The notes: a model not told the origin generated them from the sequence alone. Counted from the stretch's first letter, positions 8,801 through 17,815 are shown. The stretch: 64,000 nucleotides of DNA from JAAYYM01 sp964483155 (GCA_964483155.1 CAZAAC010000008.1:1-64000), one strand, 5' to 3'. Made by a program: numbers and translations.

Positions 8801-9889
8801 TTATTTTCTAATACTTGCTGCAATCAAATCTCCCATCTCGATCGTTCCGATCTGCTTACAACCAGAAGACATAATATCATTCGTTCTATAACCGCCATTC
8901 AAAACCTCTTTGACTGCAATATCAATGGCATCTGCTTCTTTATCTAAATCAAATGAATAACGTAGCATCATGGACGATGATAGAATGGTTGCAATTGGAT
9001 TCGCAAGATTCTGGCCTGCAATATTCGGAGCCGAACCATGACTGGGCTCATATAATCCAAATTTTGTATCATTCAGACTCGCCGAAGGTAACATTCCAAT
9101 AGAACCCGTCACCATACTCGCTTCATCTGATAAAATATCTCCAAACATGTTTTCAGTAACAATAACATCAAATTGTGCCGGATCTTTGACAATCTGCATT
9201 GCACAGTTATCCACAAGCATATGCTCGAGTTCTACTTCTGGATAATCTACTGCAACCTCTTCGACGACAGTCCTCCATAATCTTGATGAATCTAACACAT
9301 TTGCTTTATCCACACTTATTACTTTTCGTTTTCTTTTCATTGCAATTTCAAATGCTTTTATTGCGACTCTTCTAATTTCATTCTCATCGTAAGTAAGGAT
9401 ATCTATTGCTTTTCTAACATTATTTTCAATAATCGTATTTCTATCTCCAAAATACAATCCGCCTGTCAATTCCCGAACAATTACCATATCAAATCCTTGC
9501 ATGGCAATTTCTTTTTTTAATGGGCAGGCATCCATCAAGACATTATATAGAATTGCTGGTCTTAAATTTGCAAACAGATTAAGTTCCTTACGTATCTTGA
9601 GCAATCCCGCTTCTGGACGCAAATTTGGTTCTAATTTATACCATGGAGAAGTTGTGGTGTCTCCACCTATAGAACCCATCAATACTGCATCTGCATTCTT
9701 AGCAATAGCAATACTCTCTTCTGTTAGTGGCACCCCATTTACATCAATAGATGCCCCTCCCATCAAAATATCAGCATAATTAAACTTATGATTATATATA
9801 GATGCGATGGCATCGAGTACCTTCTTTGCTTCCCTTACAATTTCCGGCCCAATACCATCCCCGCTTATACATGCAATCTTATATTCCAT
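8801..9889 (-). CDS. leuB: 3-Isopropylmalate dehydrogenase
   Basis: NAD-dependent oxidative decarboxylation of 3-isopropylmalate to 2-ketoisocaproate in leucine synthesis. The 362-residue product begins MEYKIACISGDGIGPEIV and carries RELTGGLYFGDR, VDKANVLDSSRLWR, the metal-binding NMFGDILSDEASM and the nucleotide-site EPSHGSAPNIAGQNLANP. I chose the ATG at 9889 over an in-frame GTG at 9907 because GGAAAGGG lies 8 bases upstream of the ATG, whereas the GTG overlaps that ribosome site. It is the first gene of the leuB-ilvD-ilvB-ldt-serC-serA operon. leuA and leuCD are not in the window. Confidence 0.96.
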   Translation of the reverse strand: MEYKIACISGDGIGPEIVREAKKVLDAIASIYNHKFNYADILMGGASIDVNGVPLTEESIAIAKNADAVLMGSIGGDTTTSPWYKLEPNLRPEAGLLKIRKELNLFANLRPAILYNVLMDACPLKKEIAMQGFDMVIVRELTGGLYFGDRNTIIENNVRKAIDILTYDENEIRRVAIKAFEIAMKRKRKVISVDKANVLDSSRLWRTVVEEVAVDYPEVELEHMLVDNCAMQIVKDPAQFDVIVTENMFGDILSDEASMVTGSIGMLPSASLNDTKFGLYEPSHGSAPNIAGQNLANPIATILSSSMMLRYSFDLDKEADAIDIAVKEVLNGGYRTNDIMSSGCKQIGTIEMGDLIAASIRK

Positions 9890-9930
9890 ATTTATGACCC
9901 TTTCCACGCATTTTATAGACTATCTAAATA

Positions 9931-9959
9931 ATAATATCCTATCTATATGCAATTTTCAA
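9931..9959 (-). promoter_or_regulatory. Promoter of the leuB-serA operon
   Basis: On the minus strand TTGAAA (9959-9954), 17 bases, then TATTAT (9936-9931). The predicted start near 9924 leaves a leader of only about 35 bases, so there is no room for a T-box or leader peptide; control of this amino-acid operon would have to act on the promoter. Confidence 0.7.
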
Positions 9960-10012
9960 GATATAACATGAAATGATGTCTTCCATAACTTCTGGTAATT
10001 ACGACTTAAATA

Positions 10013-10042
10013 AAAAAAACACGCCTCTCGGGCGCATTTTTT
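10013..10042 (-). terminator. Terminator after yajC
   Basis: On the minus strand TGCGCC-CGAGA-GGCGTG is followed by T8. The stem includes two G-T wobbles. It separates the vanY-tgt-yajC unit from the leuB promoter. Confidence 0.75.
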
Positions 10043-10061
10043 ACTTCACTATCTACATTAA

Positions 10062-10376
10062 TTAAGCCTCAGTCATTGGCTTTTCAACCTGCGCAATTGC
10101 CGCCTTCTGCATAGGAATTCTACAGTTCTTATTATTACCAAATTCCACAATAACTGTATCATCTGTTATGTCAATGACAATACCATAAAAGCCACTATTT
10201 GTCAAAATGCTGTCGCCTACTGCAAGATTAGATAACATAGCTTTTGTTCTATTTTGCTCTTTCTTTTGTGGACGAACCATTGCAAAATATATAAATGCTC
10301 CTATTACAACTACATACAGTACTATTACCACAATACTGCTTTCTCCCGATCCTGTTGCTGTTAACAATGTACCCAT
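10062..10376 (-). CDS. yajC: Preprotein translocase subunit YajC
   Basis: Small accessory subunit of the Sec-YajC-SecDF membrane complex. The 104 residues contain one membrane helix (about 14-35) followed by the family signature YFAMVRPQKKEQNRTKAMLSNLAVGDSILTNSG, written here across the junction of helix and cytosolic domain, then a small beta domain ending in PMTEA. Its place downstream of tgt is conserved in many bacteria. A GGAGGAAG ribosome site precedes the ATG by the usual distance, and it is the last gene before the terminator. Confidence 0.95.
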   Translation of the reverse strand: MGTLLTATGSGESSIVVIVLYVVVIGAFIYFAMVRPQKKEQNRTKAMLSNLAVGDSILTNSGFYGIVIDITDDTVIVEFGNNKNCRIPMQKAAIAQVEKPMTEA

Positions 10377-10391
10377 ACTGTTCTTCCTCCG

Positions 10392-11531
10392 TTATTCTAT
10401 ATTCGCTATCTTACTCATGGTACTAAGTTTTTGCTTTTTATATGATTGAAAGCATCCTTCATCTAAAGCATTTCTTATTTCACTCATCATCATATTATAA
10501 AAATAAAGATTATGCAAGACACAAAGTCTCATACCTAACATTTCTTTAGCTTTAAGAAGATGTCTGATATACGCTCTTGAATACCTACGGCAGGATGGGC
10601 AATCACAACCTTCCTCAATTGGTCCATCATCTAGTTCATAGGCGGCATTAAATAAATTTAGCTTTCCAAAATTCGTATATACATGTCCATGTCTTCCGTT
10701 TCTTGTAGGATATACACAATCAAAGAAATCCACTCCACGCTCTACACCTTCCAAAATATTTGCTGGGGTTCCTACTCCCATTAGGTATGTCGGTTTATCT
10801 TGGGGCAAATATGGAATCGTTTCATCTAATACATAATACATTTCTTCATGCGATTCTCCCACTGCTAATCCACCTAATGCATATCCATCTAATCCAAATT
10901 CTGCGATTCGTTTTGCATGTTCAATCCTAATATCCTTAAAAATTGCTCCTTGATTAATACCAAACAACAATTGTGCAGGGTTAATTGTCTGTTCCAGTAG
11001 ATTTAGTCGTTTCATCTCTACTTTACATCTTTCTAACCATCTCGTTGTTCTATCAACAGAATTTTGTATATAACTTTTATCCGCTTTTGAACTTGGACAC
11101 TCATCAAAAGCCATCGCAATCGTAGAGGCAAGATTAGATTGAATCCGCATACTTTCCTCTGGTCCCATAAATATTTTACGGCCGTCAATATGTGAATTGA
11201 AGAACACGCCTTCTTCTTTTATCTTTCTGAGATCACTTAGTGAAAAAACCTGAAATCCACCTGAATCAGTTAGTATTGGCTTATCCCAAGACATAAACTT
11301 ATGGAGTCCACCTAATTTTCCAATGACTTCATCTCCTGGTCTGACATGAAGATGATACGTATTTGATAATACCACTTGTGTGTTTATTTGTTCTAGATCT
11401 TCTGCCGAAACAGCTCCTTTAATTGCTGCAACTGTTCCAACATTCATAAATACAGGAGTCTGAATCGTTCCGTGTACAGTTTTCAATTCTCCTCTTTTTG
11501 CTTTGCCTTCCAGCTTCAATACTCTATACAT
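10392..11531 (-). CDS. tgt: tRNA-guanine (queuine) transglycosylase
   Basis: Exchanges guanine-34 of GUN-anticodon tRNAs for preQ1, the committed insertion step of queuosine synthesis. The 379-residue protein has the TIM-barrel blocks LSNTYHLHVRPG, ILTDSGGFQVFSL with the catalytic aspartate, DCVYPTRNGRHGHVYT, and a zinc site CDCPSC...H (about 309-340). Its start overlaps the stop of the carboxypeptidase gene by one base (TAATG). The later queuosine enzyme QueA is encoded at 57859-58884, so two steps of the pathway are in this window. Confidence 0.96.
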   Translation of the reverse strand: MYRVLKLEGKAKRGELKTVHGTIQTPVFMNVGTVAAIKGAVSAEDLEQINTQVVLSNTYHLHVRPGDEVIGKLGGLHKFMSWDKPILTDSGGFQVFSLSDLRKIKEEGVFFNSHIDGRKIFMGPEESMRIQSNLASTIAMAFDECPSSKADKSYIQNSVDRTTRWLERCKVEMKRLNLLEQTINPAQLLFGINQGAIFKDIRIEHAKRIAEFGLDGYALGGLAVGESHEEMYYVLDETIPYLPQDKPTYLMGVGTPANILEGVERGVDFFDCVYPTRNGRHGHVYTNFGKLNLFNAAYELDDGPIEEGCDCPSCRRYSRAYIRHLLKAKEMLGMRLCVLHNLYFYNMMMSEIRNALDEGCFQSYKKQKLSTMSKIANIE

Positions 11532-12511
11532 TATTTCATTCCAATCTGCTCAACATATTCTTCTAACGTAATCTCTTGATTCGTTATTGCATTAGCAGCC
11601 TCTACACCCACATACCTATAGTGCCAAGGCTCATATTCAATACCTGTAATATACTCTTTTCCTTTGGGATATCGTAGTATAAACCCATACTTAAAACAAT
11701 TTTCTCTCAGCCATATTCCTGCCTCTGTTTCTCCAAAGCCCTCATTTAATGACGTATAGTTACTACTGATAATATCTAATGCCAAACCTATCTGGTGTTC
11801 ACTTGTGCCTGGTATTGTAACTGCTTTGGATACAAGTGCATATGCATCAAAGTACGACATGCCACTACTCATATAATTCTTTATTTTCTTTTCAAAGAGA
11901 GTTGTCTGCCTTCCGTAATCACGACATCCTGAACATACTACCAAAGAGATTCCGTCACTCTTTGCTGCATCAAGCATAGTATTTAGTTCTCCAAGTATTC
12001 TGGTATCAGCTTGTATACTTCCTCTGATTGTTCCGAGCTCAAACGTATAATCATCTGAAATCAAATTCTGTTTGTTCACCAAAATAAGTTTCCAATCATC
12101 TCCAAACTCAGCAGCTTCTGTCTGTCCGTAATCGTCATATATTATAATATCTTCAGAACTTGGAGTCTCTTCAATGCTTTCAACATCAGCAGCAATTTGT
12201 TCCGTTGGCATAGATTCTAACCTCAAAACACCTGACGTCAGCTCATCACCTATACTTTTATTCTCTTCAAATTTATTATCAGAAACAAATGTTTCATTAT
12301 TATATATGAATGATGAAAAGCTGCTACTAAACATAAATACAGCAATAGCCACCAAAATACCACTATAACGATATCTATTAGCCAAAATTTTCTGTCCCAA
12401 ATGATGGTATGCAAAAATAACCGCTATGATCATAATAGCAGCATATTTCATTAACTTGCTTTTCTTTCCTATTGCGATTAACTTTGTTACTAATTGATTT
12501 TTAATGTTCAC
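11531..12511 (-). CDS. VanY-type D-alanyl-D-alanine carboxypeptidase (M15)
   Basis: Predicted membrane-anchored metallopeptidase trimming the terminal D-Ala from peptidoglycan stem peptides. The 326 residues hold a basic amino terminus, two hydrophobic stretches (about 19-35 and 48-68), a low-complexity acidic linker (about 75-130), then an M15B domain (about 150-305). Zinc and active-site blocks are visible: SGCRDYGRQ, SEHQIGLALDI (His and Asp ligands) and EPWHYRYVG (Glu and His). The start is GTG, preceded by GAGGGAG at 8 bases. It is the first gene of a unit with tgt and yajC; the link to tRNA modification and secretion is positional only. Confidence 0.9.
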   Translation of the reverse strand: MNIKNQLVTKLIAIGKKSKLMKYAAIMIIAVIFAYHHLGQKILANRYRYSGILVAIAVFMFSSSFSSFIYNNETFVSDNKFEENKSIGDELTSGVLRLESMPTEQIAADVESIEETPSSEDIIIYDDYGQTEAAEFGDDWKLILVNKQNLISDDYTFELGTIRGSIQADTRILGELNTMLDAAKSDGISLVVCSGCRDYGRQTTLFEKKIKNYMSSGMSYFDAYALVSKAVTIPGTSEHQIGLALDIISSNYTSLNEGFGETEAGIWLRENCFKYGFILRYPKGKEYITGIEYEPWHYRYVGVEAANAITNQEITLEEYVEQIGMK

Positions 12512-12634
12512 TTTAACAGCTCCCTCTGTTTTTTACGCGCTTCTTTTCTATGGGATAAGTTCACATAAAACCAAAAATATCATATCATATAATTATATAA
12601 AATGCACTTGTTTTTTACATTTTTCAATACTGCG

Positions 12635-12663
12635 TTTACAAAACGTGCACTTGCGAGTATAAT
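12635..12663 (+). promoter_or_regulatory. Promoter of aroC
   Basis: TTTACA (12635-12640), 17 bases, TATAAT (12658-12663), about 45 bases upstream of the start codon. This is one of the best sigma-A matches in the window. Confidence 0.8.
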
Positions 12664-12710
12664 TTTAACAACTATTAAGTGATACAATTTTTGATAAGTG
12701 GGGTGCTTTT

Positions 12711-13808
12711 ATGTCAGGATCTACTATTGGAGATCATTTTACTATTACTACCTGGGGCGAATCACATGGCAAGGCAATTGGTGTTGTTATTGATGGTTGT
12801 CCATCTGGTCTTTCACTTTGTGAGGAGGACATTCAAATTTATCTGAATCGTAGAAAGCCAGGAAATTCAAAATATTCTACACCACGTAAGGAAAGTGATC
12901 TGGTCGAAATTTTGTCTGGCGTTTTCAATGGCAAAACAACTGGTACCCCTATTTCTTTGTTAATTAAAAACGAGAACCAACACTCAAGTGATTACAATGA
13001 TATTGCCCTTTATTACCGTCCTGGACATGCAGACTATACTTATGATGCTAAATTTGGATTCCGAGATCATCGTGGTGGAGGACGTTCTTCTGCTCGTGAA
13101 ACGGCAGGACGTGTTGCTGCCGGTGCTGTTGCCTCTCTTATATTAAAACAATTACATATTGAATTAATTACCTATACAAAGTCAATTGGTGCTATCACTA
13201 TTAATTATAATCGTTTTGATCGTGACGAAATCATGACCAACCTCTTGTGCATGCCAGACGCTATTGCTGCAAAAGAAGCAACCCAATATCTTGATGAATG
13301 TATACAGCAAAAAAAATCTTCGGGCGGTATGATAGAGTGCATTGTAAAAGGTTTGCCTGTTGGTATTGGAGAACCTGTTTTCAACAAACTGGATGCCGTA
13401 TTGGCAAAAGCCATTATGTCCATTGGTGCTGTGAAATCATTTGAAATTGGTGATGGTATTGCTGTTGCAGCTGCTACAGCACCCGAAAACAATGATGTTT
13501 TCATGATTTGTGACGATGTTATAGCGAAAGCAACCAATCACGCTGGAGGTATCTTGGGTGGGATTAGTGATGGTTCTGATTTGATATTGCGTTGCGCTGT
13601 CAAACCAACACCTTCTGTTTCTTCTTTGCAAAAAACCATTACACAATCAAAAGACGAAACAGAAATTAGTATCCGCGGTAGACACGATCCTATTATTGTT
13701 CCTCGTGCAGTCGTAGTTGTTGAATCAATGACAGCCATCACTCTTGTTGATATGATATTTTCTAATATGCACTCCCGCATGGATGCTATTGAAAAATTTT
13801 ACTTGTAA
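12711..13808 (+). CDS. aroC: Chorismate synthase
   Basis: Converts 5-enolpyruvylshikimate-3-phosphate to chorismate with reduced FMN, the last step of the shikimate pathway. The 365-residue protein has the three family signatures: TWGESHGKAIGVVIDGCPSG, FRDHRGGGRSSARETAGR, and the carboxy-terminal RGRHDPIIVPRAV. The ribosome site is GTGGGGTG and the gene has its own promoter. It is monocistronic here; aroF, tyrA and aroA are about 38 kb away, so the aromatic genes are split. Confidence 0.97.
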   Translation: MSGSTIGDHFTITTWGESHGKAIGVVIDGCPSGLSLCEEDIQIYLNRRKPGNSKYSTPRKESDLVEILSGVFNGKTTGTPISLLIKNENQHSSDYNDIALYYRPGHADYTYDAKFGFRDHRGGGRSSARETAGRVAAGAVASLILKQLHIELITYTKSIGAITINYNRFDRDEIMTNLLCMPDAIAAKEATQYLDECIQQKKSSGGMIECIVKGLPVGIGEPVFNKLDAVLAKAIMSIGAVKSFEIGDGIAVAAATAPENNDVFMICDDVIAKATNHAGGILGGISDGSDLILRCAVKPTPSVSSLQKTITQSKDETEISIRGRHDPIIVPRAVVVVESMTAITLVDMIFSNMHSRMDAIEKFYL

Positions 13809-13850
13809 TCAAGTCCTGAATTTTGTATCATCTTTCTCTCCTATGTGAAC

Positions 13851-13890
13851 AAAATCAAAGAGCAGACTATTCCGTCTGCTCTTTGATTTT
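13851..13890. terminator. Bidirectional terminator between aroC and the lactonase gene, overlapping its coding end
   Basis: A 17-bp perfect inverted repeat (13851-13867 and 13874-13890, loop TATTCC) with an A-run left and T-run right. The right arm encodes the last residues KIKEQTE of the minus-strand gene, whose TAG stop is at 13869-13867, inside the hairpin. Confidence 0.9.
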
Positions 13891-14931
13891 TAAGATAGCA
13901 ATACAATTCCCTTTATTTATTTTCAATTCTTTTCCATGCATTACTATTGTCTTCTTTTCCATATCAATATGAAAAAATGTTATCGTATTCGACTCATGGT
14001 TCAAGCTCACAAGATACTTGGTATTTGGAAAAATACCTATATCTTTTGGATAATCTCCACTGATTGGCAATACGAATTTTTTCGTCAACATACCTGAATC
14101 CTGATCTATTGCAAATGCTCCCACACTATTATCAGCGGCATTTGAACAAAACAAATATTTACTATCGACAGAAAATTTTAAGGCGCATGCCGCAGAATCA
14201 CTTGCATGGTATTCATTTAAAGTAGATATGGTCTGTATTTTATTAAATATGGGCATATTGTTTTCTACTTCATATGTATATACATCAATAATATTCTTAA
14301 GTTCGTGAATAATATATGCAAACTTTCCATCTTTTCTAAACTTAATATACTTTGGTGCAGATTCTAATTCACATCTTACAATCTCAATCAATTTTATTTT
14401 ACCATCTACATCATTAAAACTATATATTTTTACATGGTCGAGTCCAAGATCGGCAGCACATAAAAATTTATTATCTCGTGTCATCTTAACACAACTTACA
14501 TGTGGTCTGAAATTTCTCTCAGCAATACTTCCCATACCTTTATGGAAAACTTCATCAGTAATTTCTCCCACGCCACCATCTTCTCGTATACGTAATACTG
14601 TAATTTTACCGTCATGATAACCAGCAACAAATAGAAATTGATCTGTATAGTCTGTCGAAATATAACATCCTCGCATGCCATTGATTGAGCCTTGATTTAT
14701 TGGCTCAAGTCCGCCATCCTCTAATATTTTAAATGCTTCTACACCTAAATCCGTAATGGAATAAAAAAAGTTCAAATCATGTGACATTGTAAAATAAGAT
14801 GGATTTGTAATAGTAACCTGCTCACGTGGCTTCATCGCTCCTTCGCGTACATCAACATCATAAATTTGTATTCCCTTATCATTTCCATGTGTGTATGTTG
14901 CAACATATGCTACATATTTATCGCCCTTCAT
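13867..14931 (-). CDS. Lactonase family beta-propeller protein (6-phosphogluconolactonase-like)
   Basis: The 354 residues have the repeated blade pattern of the seven-bladed YbhE/Pgl lactonase family: AYVATYTHGNDKGIQIYDVD at the amino end, NFRPHVSCVKMTRDNKFLCAADLGLDHVKIY in the middle, and GDYPKDIGIFPNTKYLVSLNHESNTI near the end. In the family the activity is hydrolysis of 6-phosphogluconolactone, but many members are uncharacterised and the substrate here is not known. No signal peptide, so cytosolic. AGGAGGG precedes the ATG. It is divergent from potA and shares the repeat-containing control region. Its last codons lie in the terminator hairpin. Confidence 0.85.
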   Translation of the reverse strand: MKGDKYVAYVATYTHGNDKGIQIYDVDVREGAMKPREQVTITNPSYFTMSHDLNFFYSITDLGVEAFKILEDGGLEPINQGSINGMRGCYISTDYTDQFLFVAGYHDGKITVLRIREDGGVGEITDEVFHKGMGSIAERNFRPHVSCVKMTRDNKFLCAADLGLDHVKIYSFNDVDGKIKLIEIVRCELESAPKYIKFRKDGKFAYIIHELKNIIDVYTYEVENNMPIFNKIQTISTLNEYHASDSAACALKFSVDSKYLFCSNAADNSVGAFAIDQDSGMLTKKFVLPISGDYPKDIGIFPNTKYLVSLNHESNTITFFHIDMEKKTIVMHGKELKINKGNCIAILKIKEQTE

Positions 14932-14966
14932 AAAATCTTGCCCTCCTAATATAATGCTTATTCCTT

Positions 14967-14995
14967 ATCCTAACATATTTTAAGTCATTTGTTAA
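14967..14995 (-). promoter_or_regulatory. Candidate promoter of the lactonase gene
   Basis: Minus strand TTAACA (14995-14990), 17 bases, TAGGAT (14972-14967). The -35 lies inside the first copy of the TTTGTTAATCAAT repeat. Confidence 0.45.
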
Positions 14996-15025
14996 TCAAT
15001 TTTGTTAATCAATTTGTTAATCAAT
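14988..15025. repeat. Triple TTTGTTAATCAAT repeat between divergent promoters
   Basis: Three copies of TTTGTTAATCAAT at 14988-15000, 15001-15013 and 15013-15025, spaced 13 and 12 bases apart. Each core TTGTTAATCAA is a near-palindrome (TTG...CAA). The array covers the lactonase -35 and stops 13 bases before the potA -35, so it looks like a multi-site operator for both directions. Confidence 0.7.
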
Positions 15026-15038
15026 TTTGAAAATTCAA

Positions 15039-15066
15039 TTGACTTTTGATACATTCAGTATATAAT
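15039..15066 (+). promoter_or_regulatory. Promoter of potABCD
   Basis: TTGACT (15039-15044), 16 bases, TATAAT (15061-15066). The start near 15073 gives a leader of about 50 bases before the TTG start codon of potA. Confidence 0.7.
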
Positions 15067-15125
15067 AAATGCAGTTACAATTTTGTACCCAAGCCCTTAT
15101 TTCACTGATTCGGGAGGTAGTAAAT

Positions 15126-16199
15126 TTGAGTCATACATTAATTTCATTACAAAACATTACAAAATCATTTAATGGGGAAGTTGTCATTGATGATTTGAAC
15201 TTAAATATACATGAAAATGAATTTATTACTCTTCTAGGACCAAGCGGTTGTGGTAAAACTACAATGCTTCGCATTATTGGGGGATTTGAAACGCCCGACT
15301 CTGGAAGTGTCATCTTTAATGGGAAAAATATTATTAACCTTCCTCCTAATAAACGTCAGCTTAATACTGTGTTTCAGAAGTACGCTCTATTTATGCATAT
15401 GAATGTTGCGGAAAATATTGCTTTTGGTCTTAAAATTAAGAATAAAAGCAATCAGTATATAAAAGATAAAATCAAATATGCTCTTAATCTGGTCAATCTC
15501 GATGGATATGAAAACCGAAAACCTGATTCCTTAAGTGGTGGGCAACAGCAACGTATTGCGATTGCGCGTGCTATAGTGAATGAACCAAAAGTACTCTTAC
15601 TTGATGAGCCTCTTGGTGCACTGGATTTAAAATTACGTCAAGATATGCAGTATGAATTGATTCGTTTAAAAAATGAACTTGGTATTACTTTTATTTATGT
15701 AACCCATGATCAAGAAGAAGCGCTTACCATGTCAGATACTATTGTTGTCATGAATCAAGGTTATATTCAGCAAATGGGCACACCAGAAGATATTTATAAT
15801 GAACCTGAAAATGCATTTGTAGCTGATTTTATTGGAGAAAGTAATATTATTGCTTCTACCATGATTAAAGACCGTTTAGTGGAAATTTTAGGTGCAAAAT
15901 TTGAATGTGTAGACACAGGTTTTGGTACAAATAAACCTGTAGATGTTGTAATACGTCCAGAAGATATTGATTTGGTTAAGCCTTCTGAGGGAACCATACA
16001 AGGTATTGTTACACACTTGATTTTTAAAGGGGTTCACTATGAAATGGAGGTTACTGCAAATGCGCATGAATGGCTAGTACATAGCACGGATATGGTTCCT
16101 GTTGGAACAGAGGTTGGTATTCATGTTGATCCATTTGATATCCAGATTATGAACAAGCCCGAATCTGAGGATGAGGAGGCTGTCGGAGTTGAAGAATAA
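15126..16199 (+). CDS. potA: Spermidine/putrescine ABC transporter, ATP-binding protein
   Basis: ATPase that drives polyamine import with PotB, PotC and PotD. The ABC domain has Walker A GPSGCGKTT, the Q-loop in VFQKYALF, signature LSGGQQQR, Walker B VLLLDEPLGALD and the H-loop histidine in VTHDQEEAL. A TOBE-type domain follows (about 285-345). An in-frame ATG exists at 15069, but the strong GGGAGG at 15112-15117 sits 8 bases before a TTG at 15126, and the family begins near LISLQNITKSF, so I prefer the TTG start (357 residues). The end overlaps potB. Confidence 0.94.
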   Translation: MSHTLISLQNITKSFNGEVVIDDLNLNIHENEFITLLGPSGCGKTTMLRIIGGFETPDSGSVIFNGKNIINLPPNKRQLNTVFQKYALFMHMNVAENIAFGLKIKNKSNQYIKDKIKYALNLVNLDGYENRKPDSLSGGQQQRIAIARAIVNEPKVLLLDEPLGALDLKLRQDMQYELIRLKNELGITFIYVTHDQEEALTMSDTIVVMNQGYIQQMGTPEDIYNEPENAFVADFIGESNIIASTMIKDRLVEILGAKFECVDTGFGTNKPVDVVIRPEDIDLVKPSEGTIQGIVTHLIFKGVHYEMEVTANAHEWLVHSTDMVPVGTEVGIHVDPFDIQIMNKPESEDEEAVGVEE

Positions 16200-16998
16200 G
16201 CGTTTCCTTGCAACACCATACTTTATATGGTCGGCTGCATTTATTATTATCCCATTATGCATGGTATTATATTATGGACTGACAGATAAATCAAATTCAT
16301 TTACCTTAGAAAATATTATGTCTATTGGCTCTATTGAAAATTTCAAGGCATTAATTCTATCGCTGGCATTATCTCTTGTCAGTACTTTGATTTGTCTTTT
16401 ACTTGCCTATCCGCTGGCTATGATCCTAAATAACTTAAATGTGAATCAATCAAGTTTTATGGTTTTAATATTTATTTTACCTATGTGGATGAACTTCTTA
16501 TTGCGTACTCTGGCTTGGCAGACTTTGCTTGAAAAAACTGGTGTAATCAACAGTCTCTTAACCCTGCTTCATCTTCCAACTTTAAATATTATTAATACGC
16601 CCTATGCCATTATTCTCGGTATGGTTTATAATTTTTTACCTTTTATGATTCTTCCCATCTATAATGTATTAATTAAAATCGATAAGAATGTTATCAATGC
16701 TGCCAGAGACCTTGGTGCGAATGGTTTTCAGACCTTTTGCAAGATTATATTCCCTCTCAGTTTACCTGGTGTCCTTAGTGGCATCACAATGGTTTTTGTT
16801 CCTGCACTGACAACATTTGTTATTTCCGATTTGTTAGGAGGTAGCAAAATATTACTGATTGGTAATGTCATTGAACAGGAATTTAAACAAAGCAGTAATT
16901 GGCACGCAGGAAGCGGTCTATCACTTGTTCTCATGATTTTTATTATTATCAGTATGCTTATAACGGAAAAATATGATGACGGAGGTATCATGTCATAA
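16189..16998 (+). CDS. potB: Spermidine/putrescine ABC transporter, permease
   Basis: Membrane subunit with six predicted helices. The binding-protein-dependent transport loop that contacts the ATPase is NAARDLGANGFQTFCKIIFPLSLPG (about residues 170-195, quoted only to locate it by its AARDLGAN core). Two starts are possible: ATG at 16171, or TTG at 16189 with GAGGAGG at 16173-16179 nine bases upstream; the ATG has no usable ribosome site, so TTG is preferred (269 residues, MKNKRFLATPYF). The gene overlaps the end of potA by 11 bases, indicating coupled translation. Followed immediately by potC. Confidence 0.92.
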   Translation: MKNKRFLATPYFIWSAAFIIIPLCMVLYYGLTDKSNSFTLENIMSIGSIENFKALILSLALSLVSTLICLLLAYPLAMILNNLNVNQSSFMVLIFILPMWMNFLLRTLAWQTLLEKTGVINSLLTLLHLPTLNIINTPYAIILGMVYNFLPFMILPIYNVLIKIDKNVINAARDLGANGFQTFCKIIFPLSLPGVLSGITMVFVPALTTFVISDLLGGSKILLIGNVIEQEFKQSSNWHAGSGLSLVLMIFIIISMLITEKYDDGGIMS

Positions 16999-17784
16999 AT
17001 GAAGATTAAACTCCAAAAAATATATATTGCACTTATTTTCATATTATTGTATGCACCTATCGTTACGCTTGTTGTTCTCTCTTTCAACAAAAGCAAGACG
17101 CGTGCTAAGTGGGGCGGTTTTACACTCAAATGGTATATTGAATTATTTCAGAATGATCAAATCATGAGTGCGCTTTCAACCACACTGATTATTGCACTCT
17201 TATCTGCAACAATTGCTACTTTAATTGGAACGATTGCCTCCATTGCTATTAATGGTATGAAACGAAAATGGAGAACTTTTTATCTTGGTATTACAAATAT
17301 TCCAATGTTGAATGCCGATATCGTAACCGGTATTTCTTTCATGCTTCTATTTATAGCAATAGGTGCAACATTTGGTTTTACAACAGTACTTTTTGCACAT
17401 ATTACTTTCAATATTCCGTATGTCATCTTGAGTGTTATGCCAAAATTAAAGCAAACAAATCGAAGTACTTTTGAAGCGGCGCTTGACCTTGGCGCATCTC
17501 CTGTATATGCTTTCTTTAAAGTTATATTTCCTGATATATTGCCTGGTGTAATGTCTGGTTTTTTATTATCTTTCACTATGTCACTTGATGATTTTATTAT
17601 TACTCACTTTACAAAAGGACCTGGATTTGATACATTATCAACAAAGATTTACACAGAAGTAAAAAAAGGAATAAAACCTGAAATGTACGCCTTATCAACA
17701 CTTTTGTTTCTATCTGTTTTATTACTTCTATTTTTGGTGAATAGATCACCCAGAAAAACTTCTATGTCACTCAAAGAAATTTAG
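16999..17784 (+). CDS. potC: Spermidine/putrescine ABC transporter, permease
   Basis: Second membrane subunit (261 residues, six predicted helices), with the ATPase-contact motif AALDLGASPVYAFFKVIFPD (about 155-174). TLKWYIELF near residue 37 is typical of PotC. The start codon follows the potB stop directly; GGAGG lies 13 bases upstream within potB, a longer spacing than usual. It completes the permease pair. Confidence 0.93.
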   Translation: MKIKLQKIYIALIFILLYAPIVTLVVLSFNKSKTRAKWGGFTLKWYIELFQNDQIMSALSTTLIIALLSATIATLIGTIASIAINGMKRKWRTFYLGITNIPMLNADIVTGISFMLLFIAIGATFGFTTVLFAHITFNIPYVILSVMPKLKQTNRSTFEAALDLGASPVYAFFKVIFPDILPGVMSGFLLSFTMSLDDFIITHFTKGPGFDTLSTKIYTEVKKGIKPEMYALSTLLFLSVLLLLFLVNRSPRKTSMSLKEI

Positions 17785-17815
17785 TATCATACAACACTTA
17801 TAAAAGGAGCGTTAA

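Noticed and set aside
15069..15125. Amino-terminal extension of PotA from the ATG at 15069
   Set aside because: The -10 element ends at 15066, so this ATG is at or before the transcription start; the TTG at 15126 has the ribosome site.
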